Shown one piece after another: positions 39,623 to 50,097 of a DNA stretch of 64,000 nt. Source of the stretch: Piromyces finnis (Eukaryota > Neocallimastigomycota > Neocallimastigomycetes > Neocallimastigales > Neocallimastigaceae); the NCBI GenBank assembly GCA_002104945.1, contig MCFH01000096.1:35032-99031 (forward strand), read 5' to 3'. The position numbers and the translations under genes are program-made. How positions within the stretch are numbered: position 1 is the first letter of the stretch; each line of letters starts with the position of its first letter. The notes beneath the pieces are model-generated. The model did not search any database. It was given only the letters and a program-made list of their open reading frames with translations, and had not been told where the DNA came from.

Positions 39623-40245
39623 TGTCACAATAACATATATAAAAATTTAAAAAATTTGGACACATGGAAAAAATTAAAAATTTTTTTTAAAATTTGAAAA
39701 TTTGAAAATTTGAAAAAATTTATTTTTTAAATTTTTATTAAAAAATTTCAAAGTATAAAATTTCTAATATTTGAAATTATTAAATTTTTTAAAATTATTA
39801 AAATTTTATTATTAAAAATTTTATTTTAAATTTATTTATTAACTATTTACAATAATTATATTAATTATTAATTTATAAAAATTAAATATTTTATAATTAG
39901 ATAATAATTAATTAAAATTAAAAAATGTAATAATTAAAATTGTTCATGTATAAAAAGAACAAAAATTGACAAAAATTACGAAGCTTTAGCGTTAGTAATT
40001 TTTTAACCTAAAGTTAATAAAATTTATAAACTCCTATAAAACCTAAAACTTTAAAAATTTTAATATTTTTAATAACTTAATATATGCTGATATTAAGTTA
40101 TTGCTAAAATAAAAATATTATTTAAATTTCTTTATATAAATATTATTAGCTTTACGCCTTCAATAGGAAAGCGTATTATATTTATTAATTAATATAACTA
40201 GTGTGCTTACCACACTTTTCTTTAATAAAAAATCGCTTTTTGACA
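39623..40245 (+). repeat. 3' LTR of element B
   Basis: 623 bp, same sequence as 33547-34169; followed by target duplicate AGAAA. Confidence 0.95.
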
Positions 40246-40259
40246 AGAAATTATTATTA

Positions 40260-40341
40260 GTCACTTTGGCGGAGTGGTTAACGCGGTGGCCTGCTAAGCC
40301 ATTTCCCTTTGGGAGCGCAGGTTCGAGTCCTGCAGGTGACG
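40260..40341 (+). tRNA. tRNA-Ser(GCT)
   Basis: 82-nt class II tRNA: acceptor GTCACTT pairs with AGGTGAC, D arm GCGGAGTGGTTAACGC, anticodon loop CTGCTAA (GCT, reads AGC/AGT), variable arm around TTTCCCTTTGGGA and T arm GCAGGTTCGAGTCCTGC. No T-run follows it; tRNA-Met starts 10 bp downstream, so the two may share one Pol III transcript. Confidence 0.96.
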
Positions 40342-40351
40342 TATAGTTATT

Positions 40352-40424
40352 GCGAAGTTGGCGCAGTCGGCAGCGCGTAAGTCTCATAATCTTAAGGTCG
40401 TGAGTTCGAACCTCACAATTCGCA
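40352..40424 (+). tRNA. tRNA-Met(CAT), elongator type
   Basis: 73 nt. D arm GCGCAGTCGGCAGCGC, anticodon loop CTCATAA, T arm GTGAGTTCGAACCTCAC, discriminator A. The T-T pair closing the anticodon stem is typical of elongator tRNA-Met. There is one acceptor mismatch (position 6-67, G/A). It is followed at once by TTTTT, the only terminator of the Ser-Met pair. Confidence 0.95.
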
Positions 40425-42562
40425 TTTTTATTATTGGGTTTAAATTATATATTAAATATAAATAGTATTAATGAAGAAAATTTTAGAATTATTTTAATTA
40501 CTTTAATATTTTTATTTAATATTCTATTTATTTTATTGGATAATTATAATATGTCTTGACGTTATTAGTTTATAGATAATGATAAATAAATATTGAAATG
40601 ATAATTTTATTTCTAATATATTTTAGATAATAATTAATTAAATATATATTTATTTATGTATAATTGTTTTAAAAGAATACATAACCAAATGTTAATTAAT
40701 AATGAAACATAAATTATAATTAAAAGTATAATTGTATAAATTGTTTATTTATTTAAAATACTGTTATATTATTTTTTTATTATTTATTTATTAATATTCA
40801 ATCAAAAATATATTTATTATTTCTTTTATCTTTATTTTGATATGTAATTTAAATTATATTCATTATATAAAACTATATTAACAGTTAAAATTTATCAACT
40901 AGAAACAGTTTTTATTAAGGAAAGGCATAAAAACTAATAAATTGATAAATTATTATGATTATATTTAAAGTTAATTTCAAATAGTATCTTATTAACTCAA
41001 TTCAAAAATTATTTCAAATGATTAGTGATAAAAAAATTTAAAAAAAATTAATTATTAAAAATTAAAGTCAATTATAATTCTTTAATAAAATAAATAATAT
41101 CCTCCAAAACACACACTACTGTCATTTTCTAAAAGAACTTAAACTATCTTTTCTTGCTCTAGCTTTCAGTTACATACTAATATTTATAAAAGCTATAGTA
41201 ATATAACATTTTGATTATTTAAATTAGTTTTTTAATATTTATATAGAAGATATATATAAGTCTATATTGGATTGATAACTATTCATCTATTTATCACATT
41301 ATTACATTTTTAATTAATATAATAATATTACTATAATAAAATCTCTTAGATAATTAGTAATAATGAATTATCAGTTATATATTTATTAATACTTTTATTA
41401 TTTTTTATTATTATAAATTTATATAATAAATGATTAATTATTAAATAATCTATAATTGATAATTAGTAATAATGAATTATCAGTTATATATTTATCAATA
41501 CTTTTATTATTTTTTATTATTATAAATTTATATAATAAATGACTAATTATTAAATAATTTATAATTTATAAAGTTATGACTTAAATCGATAATCTATATT
41601 AATTAATGCTAAATTAAATATATATGATCATTTGATTTTTTATTTATTTTTAGACTAAATAATGATTTTAACAAAGTATATAAAAGAAGATAAATTTAAT
41701 TCATTCCTTTTTTTTATTTTTGTAAAAATTATGATTATAACCTTTAGTATATAGTTTTCTCACTAATGTTTTTATATTATTAATATTTTAAGTTTAAAAT
41801 TATAATAAAATGATTTTAAGACTGAGTATTGTATTTACATATTAATTTCATATATTTTAATATTATGTGTTATTAATATTATAAAAGTTCTGTTTATTAT
41901 TTCTTTAAATTAAAAATTAAAAAACATTTTTCTACAATAAAAAATTAATTAATAATAGAATAATATAATATAGAATAAAATTAAAAAGTATTTAAGTTAA
42001 AGTTAAAAAGCTAAAAGCATAGTTGTTTATAAGCAAGAATTAGTTTTTATTAAAAACTATTAACGAATATTCATAATTTAGAAATAATTAAACATTACCA
42101 ATAATAAAATGAATCATTTTAAAAATATTAACTATGATACAATAATATAATATAAATAAAAATAGAAAAATAGAAATATTATTTTAATTTTATTTAATAA
42201 TTTTAGTTAACTCATAATTATAAAAATAATTATAATATAAATATTCATTCATATATCTACATATAGTTACATAAAAAAAATAATATTTTGTTAATAGAAT
42301 GTTAATAAACTATAATAATAATAATAATATTTATTGTTGGAGTGAAACTCATTAATATACATTTTTACTTTTTATATAAATATAATTTAAGTTTTATACA
42401 TTTTTCGATTTAGAATATAATTTCAATTATGACAAAATATATTTTAAATTGTAAAAATTATACTTAAAAGACTCAAACTATGCATTTTCGCACATCTTTA
42501 TATACGATATACTTCAAAGGAATAGAAGTAATTACATATATTTCATTTCATTGTCATAAATA
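40425..42562. other. AT-rich intergenic spacer
   Basis: Two kilobases with no open frame of note and no LTR-like ends that I recognise. Contains a 109-bp direct duplication (41349-41566). The longest stretch of non-transposon sequence in the window. Confidence 0.7.
41349..41566 (+). repeat. 109-bp tandem duplication
   Basis: GATAATTAGTAATAATG recurs at 41349 and 41458, each followed by about 90 bp nearly identical sequence (ATTAATAC/ATCAATAC and GATTAA/GACTAA are differences). Confidence 0.85.
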
Positions 42563-42633
42563 GGGGCGTTCCGGATTTGAACCGAAGACCTATTGATCTG
42601 CAGTCAATTGCTCTACCGCTGAGCTAACACCCC
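42563..42633 (-). tRNA. tRNA-Cys(GCA), copy 2
   Basis: Identical to 597-667. Downstream flanks differ (only a TTT run here), so it is a dispersed gene copy rather than part of a long duplication. The family-A array begins 15 bp upstream of its 5' end and runs away from it. Confidence 0.95.
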
Positions 42634-42648
42634 TTCTTTTATTTTTTG

Positions 42649-43506
42649 TGTTAAGGAATGAACATAAATAGTTGAATTAGCTAGAATTTTAGGAATTAAC
42701 CTTCAACTATTTATATTCCTTACTAGTGTTTAACTCTATTTTTAAAATATAAAAATTATAATATATAATTTTTATACATTTTTCTAGTAATTATTAATAT
42801 TTTTATTATATAGTTATATTATTTGTATATAGTTATTTAAGACCTTTATTATTAGTATTAGTATAATTACTTATAATATTTTATACTTATAAATTTTACA
42901 AAATTTTACTATTAAAATAGTTATAGGTATTTTATTATTATTTAAGGTTTATTTTATTAATTAACCTTATTGTATAATATTTTATAATTTGAAATTATGA
43001 CATAGAATTTAATTATAATTTTTACTAAAAGAGGCAACTGTTACACACAAAACAGAAGATACCTCGACAGAAAAATTATTATTTATGTCTAAAAAAGGGC
43101 ATAATTAATTGAATAATATAATTTTATTATATGTCATAATTAAATATATAATATATGATATGCAAAAATGTTACACATATCATAAATTAAAATTTTATTA
43201 ATTATAAATTAAAAATTTTTCTATTCAAATATTAAGAGATTATTCATAATATATATTAAGGATTTAATTAATATATGTTACAGTGAATGATCCATATATT
43301 ATGAATGAAATCAATTTAAATCCTTAGCTATCCAAAACCATTAAATTTCAAATAATGGATAGTTGGAAAAAGTACGAGGATTTTTGAGAAAAATTTTAAA
43401 AATTGAAAAATCAAAAATAAATTAAATGAATAAAAATTAAAATTAAATAAATTTTTATTTTTATAACTATTCAAGTGTTTTGTGATATCTTATTTGAACC
43501 GTAGCA
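42649..43506 (+). repeat. LTR-A 1 of array
   Basis: 858 bp, TGTTAAGGAATG...CCGTAGCA. Starts 15 bp upstream of tRNA-Cys. Confidence 0.93.
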
Positions 43507-43513
43507 TAATTAA

Positions 43514-43530
43514 TGGTGGAGATATCGGGG
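43514..43530 (+). other. putative tRNA primer-binding site, unit 1
   Basis: TGGTGGAGATATCGGGG, 7 bp after the LTR, as in A1 and unit 2 (49689-49705). Confidence 0.5.
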
Positions 43531-43922
43531 ATAATAATAACATATTGATATCACACTACATTTTTATAGTTACTTTTATATTTATTTTTGTATTATTATT
43601 TAATTAAAATAGTTAATAATTCAAAAGAGGGTTATACTAGTATAATAAAAAGTTATATACTTCAAGGCACAATTAAAATAGTTAATAGAGAGAAATTAAT
43701 ATTGTTAATTGGTGCAGTTAAGGAAGTATTTTATATTGGTATTACTAGTTTAACTAAAGAGAATAATTATTAGTGTTGTTAATTAAATATATTTCAAATA
43801 TTGTTGTAATTCATTCTTTTAAATTCTTATAAAAGAAAATTATTTTTTTTTTAAACTTGTTTCATTCTTTAATATTATTGTAAAATTGTATTTTTATCTT
43901 TATTTAAAACTTGTATATAAAA

Positions 43923-44831
43923 ATGAGTACGGGAGCTGATAAATCTATTGACTTTGCTAAATTAATGAAGGAATTAAAGCATGTCACTAGATTAACCGAA
44001 GATAATTTGGACATTAAGACTTGGTATAGTCAATTAAAGTATTGGACTATGCTTCAAGATGTTAAAAGTCCAAAAATGGTGTTTCTAGCTTGTTTGTTTA
44101 CTACTACAGGAACACCAAATGAACTTATTCAAGAGTTGAATCCTAATAAGGACTTCGAAAGTGATGAAGACAGTGAAGATAGTGATGAAGAAGATGAAGG
44201 TAGAGGAAAGAGAAGAGCTCACTACCCTTCCCTTAAAAAGATAGTCACTATGTTAGAAGAATTTTATGGAGTAAAGGAAGATCAAATAGAACTTCTCAAG
44301 GAGCTTAGGGATATGCGAATCAAAAAGAATGAAAAAGTAAAAGACTTCAACATAAGGTACCGTTCCTTGTATGTCAAACTAGACAAGAAGCGTAGAAGGA
44401 AAGTAGATGTTGAAGATTACTTAGATTCCATTGAGCCTAACTATAAAGCCTGGGAAAATGTGCGTAGGGAAAAAGAAGTTACCTTAGCAGAAGCCTACAA
44501 GCTTGCCGAAGATGGGGACAGACTAAATTTAAGAAATCGTCATAAAGCTAACAATTATGATGTATCCACCTCTTCTAACTCTGATAAAAGATATAAAAAT
44601 AAATATGAAAGAAAAGAAGATAGCTATGAAAGGAACAAGAAGCCAACAATAGCGAATTATGGTAATGATAAGAAAGATCCTATGAATGAGTTGACGGAGA
44701 AAATGAGAAACTTAACTATCAAAACTTGCTACTTTTGCAACGAGAAGGGACACTTTCAATATCATTGTCCTAAACTGAGTGCCATAGTAGAAGAAAACAA
44801 ACAAAAGGCCAGAAAAGGTCATTTAAATTAG
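43923..44831 (+). CDS. gag: Gag of element A, array unit 1
   Basis: 302 residues from the ATG of MSTGADKS. Capsid region, Glu/Asp-rich insert near 80-95, basic linker, and CCHC knuckle CYFCNEKGHFQYHC near 268-281. Identical to unit 2 and three residues different from copy A1. A 416-bp AT-rich leader separates it from the LTR; the small frame in the leader is not convincing. It ends in the T TTA AAT heptamer at 44822-44828. Confidence 0.92.
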   Translation: MSTGADKSIDFAKLMKELKHVTRLTEDNLDIKTWYSQLKYWTMLQDVKSPKMVFLACLFTTTGTPNELIQELNPNKDFESDEDSEDSDEEDEGRGKRRAHYPSLKKIVTMLEEFYGVKEDQIELLKELRDMRIKKNEKVKDFNIRYRSLYVKLDKKRRRKVDVEDYLDSIEPNYKAWENVRREKEVTLAEAYKLAEDGDRLNLRNRHKANNYDVSTSSNSDKRYKNKYERKEDSYERNKKPTIANYGNDKKDPMNELTEKMRNLTIKTCYFCNEKGHFQYHCPKLSAIVEENKQKARKGHLN

Positions 44832-47800
44832 ATAGTGGGAGAAGAAGCACTCCCAGTAATCCAAAAATAGCTTCACTTAATAACAGTTCAGTTGATAATA
44901 ATGAGTACTCTGAATATTCTGAGTATTCTGACTTATCAGATAATGAAGAAATATCTTCTATTGAAGATAAAATTATTGCTGCAGCTAAAAGAAAAGCTAA
45001 TGATGAAGAAGACTCTTCCAAGAAAAGAGTACAAAAATCATTAAAAGAAGACCCAAGACCAATAGTTACCCCTGCTACTAGGAAGCAACAAGAACGTGAA
45101 CTCAGTAATGAGAGTTTAGAATCAGGTTCACCATCACAACCCAAGAACCAACTTGACACGTCTGTTCTGAGTCAACCTAATATTAACAAGGAAAAAGAGA
45201 AAAGTAAAAGACTCAGAGAAAAACAAAGAAGTAAACCACCAACCCCCATAAATAAAGACGAAAGAGAAGAAAACGAAGATATGGAGGTCAGTATTGATAC
45301 GGAAGATAAAGTAGAAGTAGAAAAAGCTAAAAAGAAAAATACAGATATTCTACCGACGTTATTGAAAATGACTAAAGATAAAGAAAAAGATAAAACTAAA
45401 GAGGAGAAAGTCACACGTAATATCCAAATGAGAGGTGATACCAGTGATTATGATATTTTTGAAGATTTAAACACAGCTAAATGTGATATTACTTATGGAC
45501 AGTTATTTAATGTATGCCCAAAAATAAGAACACAACTTTCCCAAGGACTAAAGTTAGAGAAAGTACTAGGCAAGGTATCAGGTGCATTAAATAACATAGT
45601 AGCTACTACAACCTTATTAAATAATATCAACCATGACTATATAAGTAAGAATAATGAAGCTTCAGAAGAAGATATAGCAATGGTGGATGCGACTGTGGAT
45701 GGGATACCAGGAAAACTACTGGTGGATACGTGTAGTAACTTAAATGTTATTACATCTTCTTTTTACAAAAGACTACCAAAGGAATATGAAGTGGTAGGAA
45801 TAAGCAAAGGACGTATTCGACTAGCTACTACTGATGAAGAATACTCTGAGGGTACTGTGGTGCGTATACCAGTTAGAATAGGAGAGGTAGAACTAGTGGT
45901 TGACTTCAGAATACTTGAAAAAGAAGAACCGTTCTATGATATGTTAATAAATTATAAAACTCAAGTAGATAATTTATTATATATAAATCCAGTAACCAAG
46001 AGCTTATGTCAAGTGAAAGAAAGAGGTGTAGTAGAAGAAATAGTACCTATCAATAACCAATATTATAATGAAGGAAAATTGGTATGTACTATTAAGAAGA
46101 TACCAGATGGAGATACTAAAAGCTTGAAGTCTATTGAAGGTTTACCACCTCAGGAGTATATACACAATGAGATATTCTTGAACACCTTACCAAAAGATAA
46201 ACGGAAAGAAATACTCCGACTTTTGGAAGAAAACTTAGAGATTATTGCGACGTCTTCTGAGGAATTAACGCCTTCTAAATTATCACCACATAAAATAAAT
46301 CTAAAGGCTGGTGTAAAACCAGTTAAACAAAGAGCTTATAGGTTAACTAAATTTAAATCAGATATACTAAAAGAAGAGTTAACTAAGCTAATAGAAAAAA
46401 AGTTAATAGAGCCGTCCTATTCAGAATGGTCCTCCCCTGTAGTTCTGGTTCCAAAACATAATGGTAAGTGGAGAATGTGTGTGGACTATAGGAGAGTGAA
46501 CGACCTCACGGAAAAGGACTCTTATTCACTCCCCTATATTGATGAAATATTTGATAGTCTGAACGGAGCCAAAATATTCACTACTATGGACTTATATTCA
46601 GGTTATCATCAAATTTCTATGCATGAGGAAAGCACTGAGGTTACTAGTTTTACTACCAAGTTTGGTAACTATCAGTTTAAGGTCATGCCGTTTGGGTTAA
46701 CTAATGCACCAGCAACTTTTCAGAGGGAAATGAATAAGATATTATTTCCTTTAATAGGAAATTGTGTATATAATTTTATTGATGATGTACTCATATATTC
46801 CAAGAGTGTGGAAGAACACATGGAACATATTAAGAGAGTATTTGAAATATTGAAAGAAAATGAATTAAAAATAAATCTTGAGAAATGTAGTTTTATGAAG
46901 GAAGAAGTAAATGTATTAGGTCACAGGTTATCTACTAAAGGTTTGAGTCCTTTGGAAAGTAAAATAGAAGCCATAAGGAAGTGGGAAGCTCCAGGAAATA
47001 TTCATGAGTTACGTTCGTTTTTGGGTGCAGTAGGATATTATCGAAATTTTATTCCTAATTATTCTCAAGTAACCGCGCCCTTATGTGAGTTATTAAAGAA
47101 AAATGTACGATATAAATGGGAAGAAAAACATGAAAAAGCATTTAAAGTATTAAAAGAAAAACTGATAAACGCTCCCATTTTAAAGTTTCCTGAATTTGAT
47201 AAGCCTTTTATCATACGTACGGACGCGTCGTATGAAGGAGTGGGTGGTGTTTTATTACAAGAAGATGAAACTAACAAAATAGAACACCCTGTACATTATA
47301 TTAGTCGAAGTCTTAGTAAAGCGGAGAAGAACTATGGAATAACAGAGTTAGAAGGTGCTGCGTTATTCTTTTGCGTGAGTAAGTTAAAACCTTATATTTT
47401 AGGAAACCCGTACACTACTATGGTTTATACGGACCATAAACCACTTTTGGGTTTATTTAAAAATAAGGAACCAAATAGTGCACGTCACAACAGATGGTGT
47501 CTTACAGTAAGTCAGTTGGATATTGATATTCAATATGATAAAGGAAAGAATAATGTTATAGCTGATGCATTATCAAGAATGAAGAATAAAGAGGAGAAAA
47601 AGATACTGGTAACAAAAATTAATAAAACTAATAATGAAGAGTTATTAACCAAAGTTATTAAGGAGTTTATAGCTGAAAAATTTACTACCGTAGATGGGAA
47701 GGACTATTTCGTAGATGGTAATAACTTACGTCAGCTAATATCTACTGTAGAAGAAAAAGTAAAGTTAATATTTCAAGCACATAACGTAGGTCATGAAGGT

Positions 47801-48799
47801 TATTATAAGACTTATCAAAGGTTAAAGAAAAATTATTATTGGAATGATATGATAGCGGATATTAAAAGAATTATTAGCAAGTGTGAGAAGTGTCAAGTAA
47901 ATAGACCACAACCTTATCCAGAACCAACTGAGGACAAAGCTACTAAAGTGGAAGGACCATTTGTACATCTAGGTTTGGATATTATTGGGCCATTACCTAA
48001 GACAAGAAATAGTAAACAATATATAATAGTCATAGTTGACTATTTTACTAAATGGGTAGAAGCCGAAGCGGTGGAAACTGTTACTTCTCTGGACGTGATA
48101 AAGTTTTTAATAAATGTGTTTGCAAGACATGGGGTACCACAAGTTATTACTACAGATAATGGAACTCAATTTACCTCAGATATGACAAAGATATTTCTAG
48201 ACCTATATGACGTATATGTGAAGTTCACAGTTCCCTACCACCCTGAAAGTAATGGATTAACAGAAAACCGAAATAAGGAAATTGGGAAACTTTTAAGACT
48301 TTTAGGGAAAGAAAATAAAGACTGGGATGAAGTTCTACCTTCCGCGCTTTGGGCCTTAAGAACTACAAAGAATACGGCTACGAAACATTCAAGTTTTGAG
48401 CTAGTTTATGGTAGGGAAGACCAACAACCTTTTGATATAGCTGCCCGACCCACTAAAGATCAAAACAAGAGTTCCGATGAAATTCTTTTGGAAAAGTTTA
48501 TAAATCACTACCGATGGACCCTAGAAGCTGCTGAAAATGTAAAGACGGCTAATAAATATTGGTCTATGAGAAGAGAAGAAAAATTAAGTATGAATCAAGC
48601 TAAGAAAATAAAAGTAGGTGACCTAGTTTTGGTAAGAAACTTCAGTAGAACAAAATTGGAACCTTACTTTGTAGGACCTCTCAAAGTGGTCCAGAAACAG
48701 TTCAATACAGTAGTCTTAGCAGACCCAGAAACTGGAGTACTAATGAACAGAAATGTACATTTCAAAAATGTCGTTAAATATAACTCAGCAACGGAGTAG
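44822..48799 (+). CDS. pol: Pol of element A, array unit 1
   Basis: Opened by -1 slip; first ATG at 45281 (1172 residues from there). A Ser/Glu/Lys-rich spacer comes first. Protease VDTCSNLN is near 147, with Cys where retropepsins have Gly. RT has DLYSGYHQI, MPFGLTNAPATFQ and FIDD near 501; RNase H has RTDASYEGVGG near 645, then ELEGAALFF and YTDHKPL. Integrase: zinc domain near 835-880 (H...H...CEKCQ), D, D, E in LDIIGPLP, TTDNGTQFTS and GLTENRNKE at about 900, 958 and 995. There is no chromodomain after the integrase. The RT signature and TENRNKE-type core set A apart from J/H/B/C/D. The frame is fully open and probably active apart from the question over the protease. Confidence 0.93.
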   Translation, partial: FKLDSGRRSTPSNPKIASLNNSSVDNNEYSEYSEYSDLSDNEEISSIEDKIIAAAKRKANDEEDSSKKRVQKSLKEDPRPIVTPATRKQQERELSNESLESGSPSQPKNQLDTSVLSQPNINKEKEKSKRLREKQRSKPPTPINKDEREENEDMEVSIDTEDKVEVEKAKKKNTDILPTLLKMTKDKEKDKTKEEKVTRNIQMRGDTSDYDIFEDLNTAKCDITYGQLFNVCPKIRTQLSQGLKLEKVLGKVSGALNNIVATTTLLNNINHDYISKNNEASEEDIAMVDATVDGIPGKLLVDTCSNLNVITSSFYKRLPKEYEVVGISKGRIRLATTDEEYSEGTVVRIPVRIGEVELVVDFRILEKEEPFYDMLINYKTQVDNLLYINPVTKSLCQVKERGVVEEIVPINNQYYNEGKLVCTIKKIPDGDTKSLKSIEGLPPQEYIHNEIFLNTLPKDKRKEILRLLEENLEIIATSSEELTPSKLSPHKINLKAGVKPVKQRAYRLTKFKSDILKEELTKLIEKKLIEPSYSEWSSPVVLVPKHNGKWRMCVDYRRVNDLTEKDSYSLPYIDEIFDSLNGAKIFTTMDLYSGYHQISMHEESTEVTSFTTKFGNYQFKVMPFGLTNAPATFQREMNKILFPLIGNCVYNFIDDVLIYSKSVEEHMEHIKRVFEILKENELKINLEKCSFMKEEVNVLGHRLSTKGLSPLESKIEAIRKWEAPGNIHELRSFLGAVGYYRNFIPNYSQVTAPLCELLKKNVRYKWEEKHEKAFKVLKEKLINAPILKFPEFDKPFIIRTDASYEGVGGVLLQEDETNKIEHPVHYISRSLSKAEKNYGITELEGAALFFCVSKLKPYILGNPYTTMVYTDHKPLLGLFKNKEPNSARHNRWCLTVSQLDIDIQYDKGKNNVIADALSRMKNKEEKKILVTKINKTNNEELLTKVIKEFIAEKFTTVDGKDYFVDGNNLRQLISTVEEKVKLIFQAHNVGHEGYYKTYQRLKKNYYWNDMIADIKRIISKCEKCQVNRPQPYPEPTEDKATKVEGPFVHLGLDIIGPLPKTRNSKQYIIVIVDYFTKWVEAEAVETVTSLDVIKFLINVFARHGVPQVITTDNGTQFTSDMTKIFLDLYDVYVKFTVPYHPESNGLTENRNKEIGKLLRLLGKENKDWDEVLPSALWALRTTKNTATKHSSFELVYGREDQQPFDIAARPTKDQNKSSDEILLEKFINHYRWTLEAAENVKTANKYWSMRREEKLSMNQAKKIKVGDLVLVRNFSRTKLEPYFVGPLKVVQKQFNTVVLADPETGVLMNRNVHFKNVVKYNSATE

Positions 48800-48812
48800 C
48801 TTGAGTTTTAAC

Positions 48813-48823
48813 GAAGGGCATTC
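48813..48823 (+). other. polypurine tract of A, unit 1
   Basis: GAAGGGCATTC directly before the middle LTR; repeated before the third LTR (54988-54998). Confidence 0.65.
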
Positions 48824-49681
48824 TGTTAAGGAATGAACATAAATAGTTGAATTAGCTAGAATTTTAGGAATTAACCTTCAACTATTTATATTCCTTACTA
48901 GTGTTTAACTCTATTTTTAAAATATAAAAATTATAATATATAATTTTTATACATTTTTCTAGTAATTATTAATATTTTTATTATATAGTTATATTATTTG
49001 TATATAGTTATTTAAGACCTTTATTATTAGTATTAGTATAATTACTTATAATATTTTATACTTATAAATTTTACAAAATTTTACTATTAAAATAGTTATA
49101 GGTATTTTATTATTATTTAAGGTTTATTTTATTAATTAACCTTATTGTATAATATTTTATAATTTGAAATTATGACATAGAATTTAATTATAATTTTTAC
49201 TAAAAGAGGCAACTGTTACACACAAAACAGAAGATACCTCGACAGAAAAATTATTATTTATGTCTAAAAAAGGGCATAATTAATTGAATAATATAATTTT
49301 ATTATATGTCATAATTAAATATATAATATATGATATGCAAAAATGTTACACATATCATAAATTAAAATTTTATTAATTATAAATTAAAAATTTTTCTATT
49401 CAAATATTAAGAGATTATTCATAATATATATTAAGGATTTAATTAATATATGTTACAGTGAATGATCCATATATTATGAATGAAATCAATTTAAATCCTT
49501 AGCTATCCAAAACCATTAAATTTCAAATAATGGATAGTTGGAAAAAGTACGAGGATTTTTGAGAAAAATTTTAAAAATTGAAAAATCAAAAATAAATTAA
49601 ATGAATAAAAATTAAAATTAAATAAATTTTTATTTTTATAACTATTCAAGTGTTTTGTGATATCTTATTTGAACCGTAGCA
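48824..49681 (+). repeat. LTR-A 2 of array (shared)
   Basis: 858 bp; acts as 3' LTR of unit 1 and 5' LTR of unit 2. No difference from LTR 1 seen in the parts compared. Confidence 0.93.
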
Positions 49682-50097
49682 TAATTAATGGTGGAGATAT
49701 CGGGGATAATAATAACATATTGATATCACACTACATTTTTATAGTTACTTTTATATTTATTTTTGTATTATTATTTAATTAAAATAGTTAATAATTCAAA
49801 AGAGGGTTATACTAGTATAATAAAAAGTTATATACTTCAAGGCACAATTAAAATAGTTAATAGAGAGAAATTAATATTGTTAATTGGTGCAGTTAAGGAA
49901 GTATTTTATATTGGTATTACTAGTTTAACTAAAGAGAATAATTATTAGTGTTGTTAATTAAATATATTTCAAATATTGTTGTAATTCATTCTTTTAAATT
50001 CTTATAAAAGAAAATTATTTTTTTTTTAAACTTGTTTCATTCTTTAATATTATTGTAAAATTGTATTTTTATCTTTATTTAAAACTTGTATATAAAA

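Larger units (their letters stand above)
33547..40245 (+). mobile_element. complete Ty3/gypsy element B at tRNA-Ser
   Basis: 6699 bp; 623-bp LTRs (33547-34169, 39623-40245), one intact Gag-Pol frame and a self-priming site. The target duplication is AGAAA: 40246-40250 on the right; on the left the same bases now lie at 26641-26645, separated by the later insertion of element C. The 3' LTR ends 14 bp upstream of tRNA-Ser and the element runs in the same direction as the tRNA. Confidence 0.95.

Noticed and set aside
40425-42562. Host protein gene in the long spacer
   Set aside because: No open frame of useful length on either strand and no splice-linked coding segments that I can recognise.
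43588-43773. 61-codon frame in the leader of A (also 49763-49948)
   Set aside because: AT-rich leader; copy A1 has an extra A that breaks it, so it is not conserved as protein.
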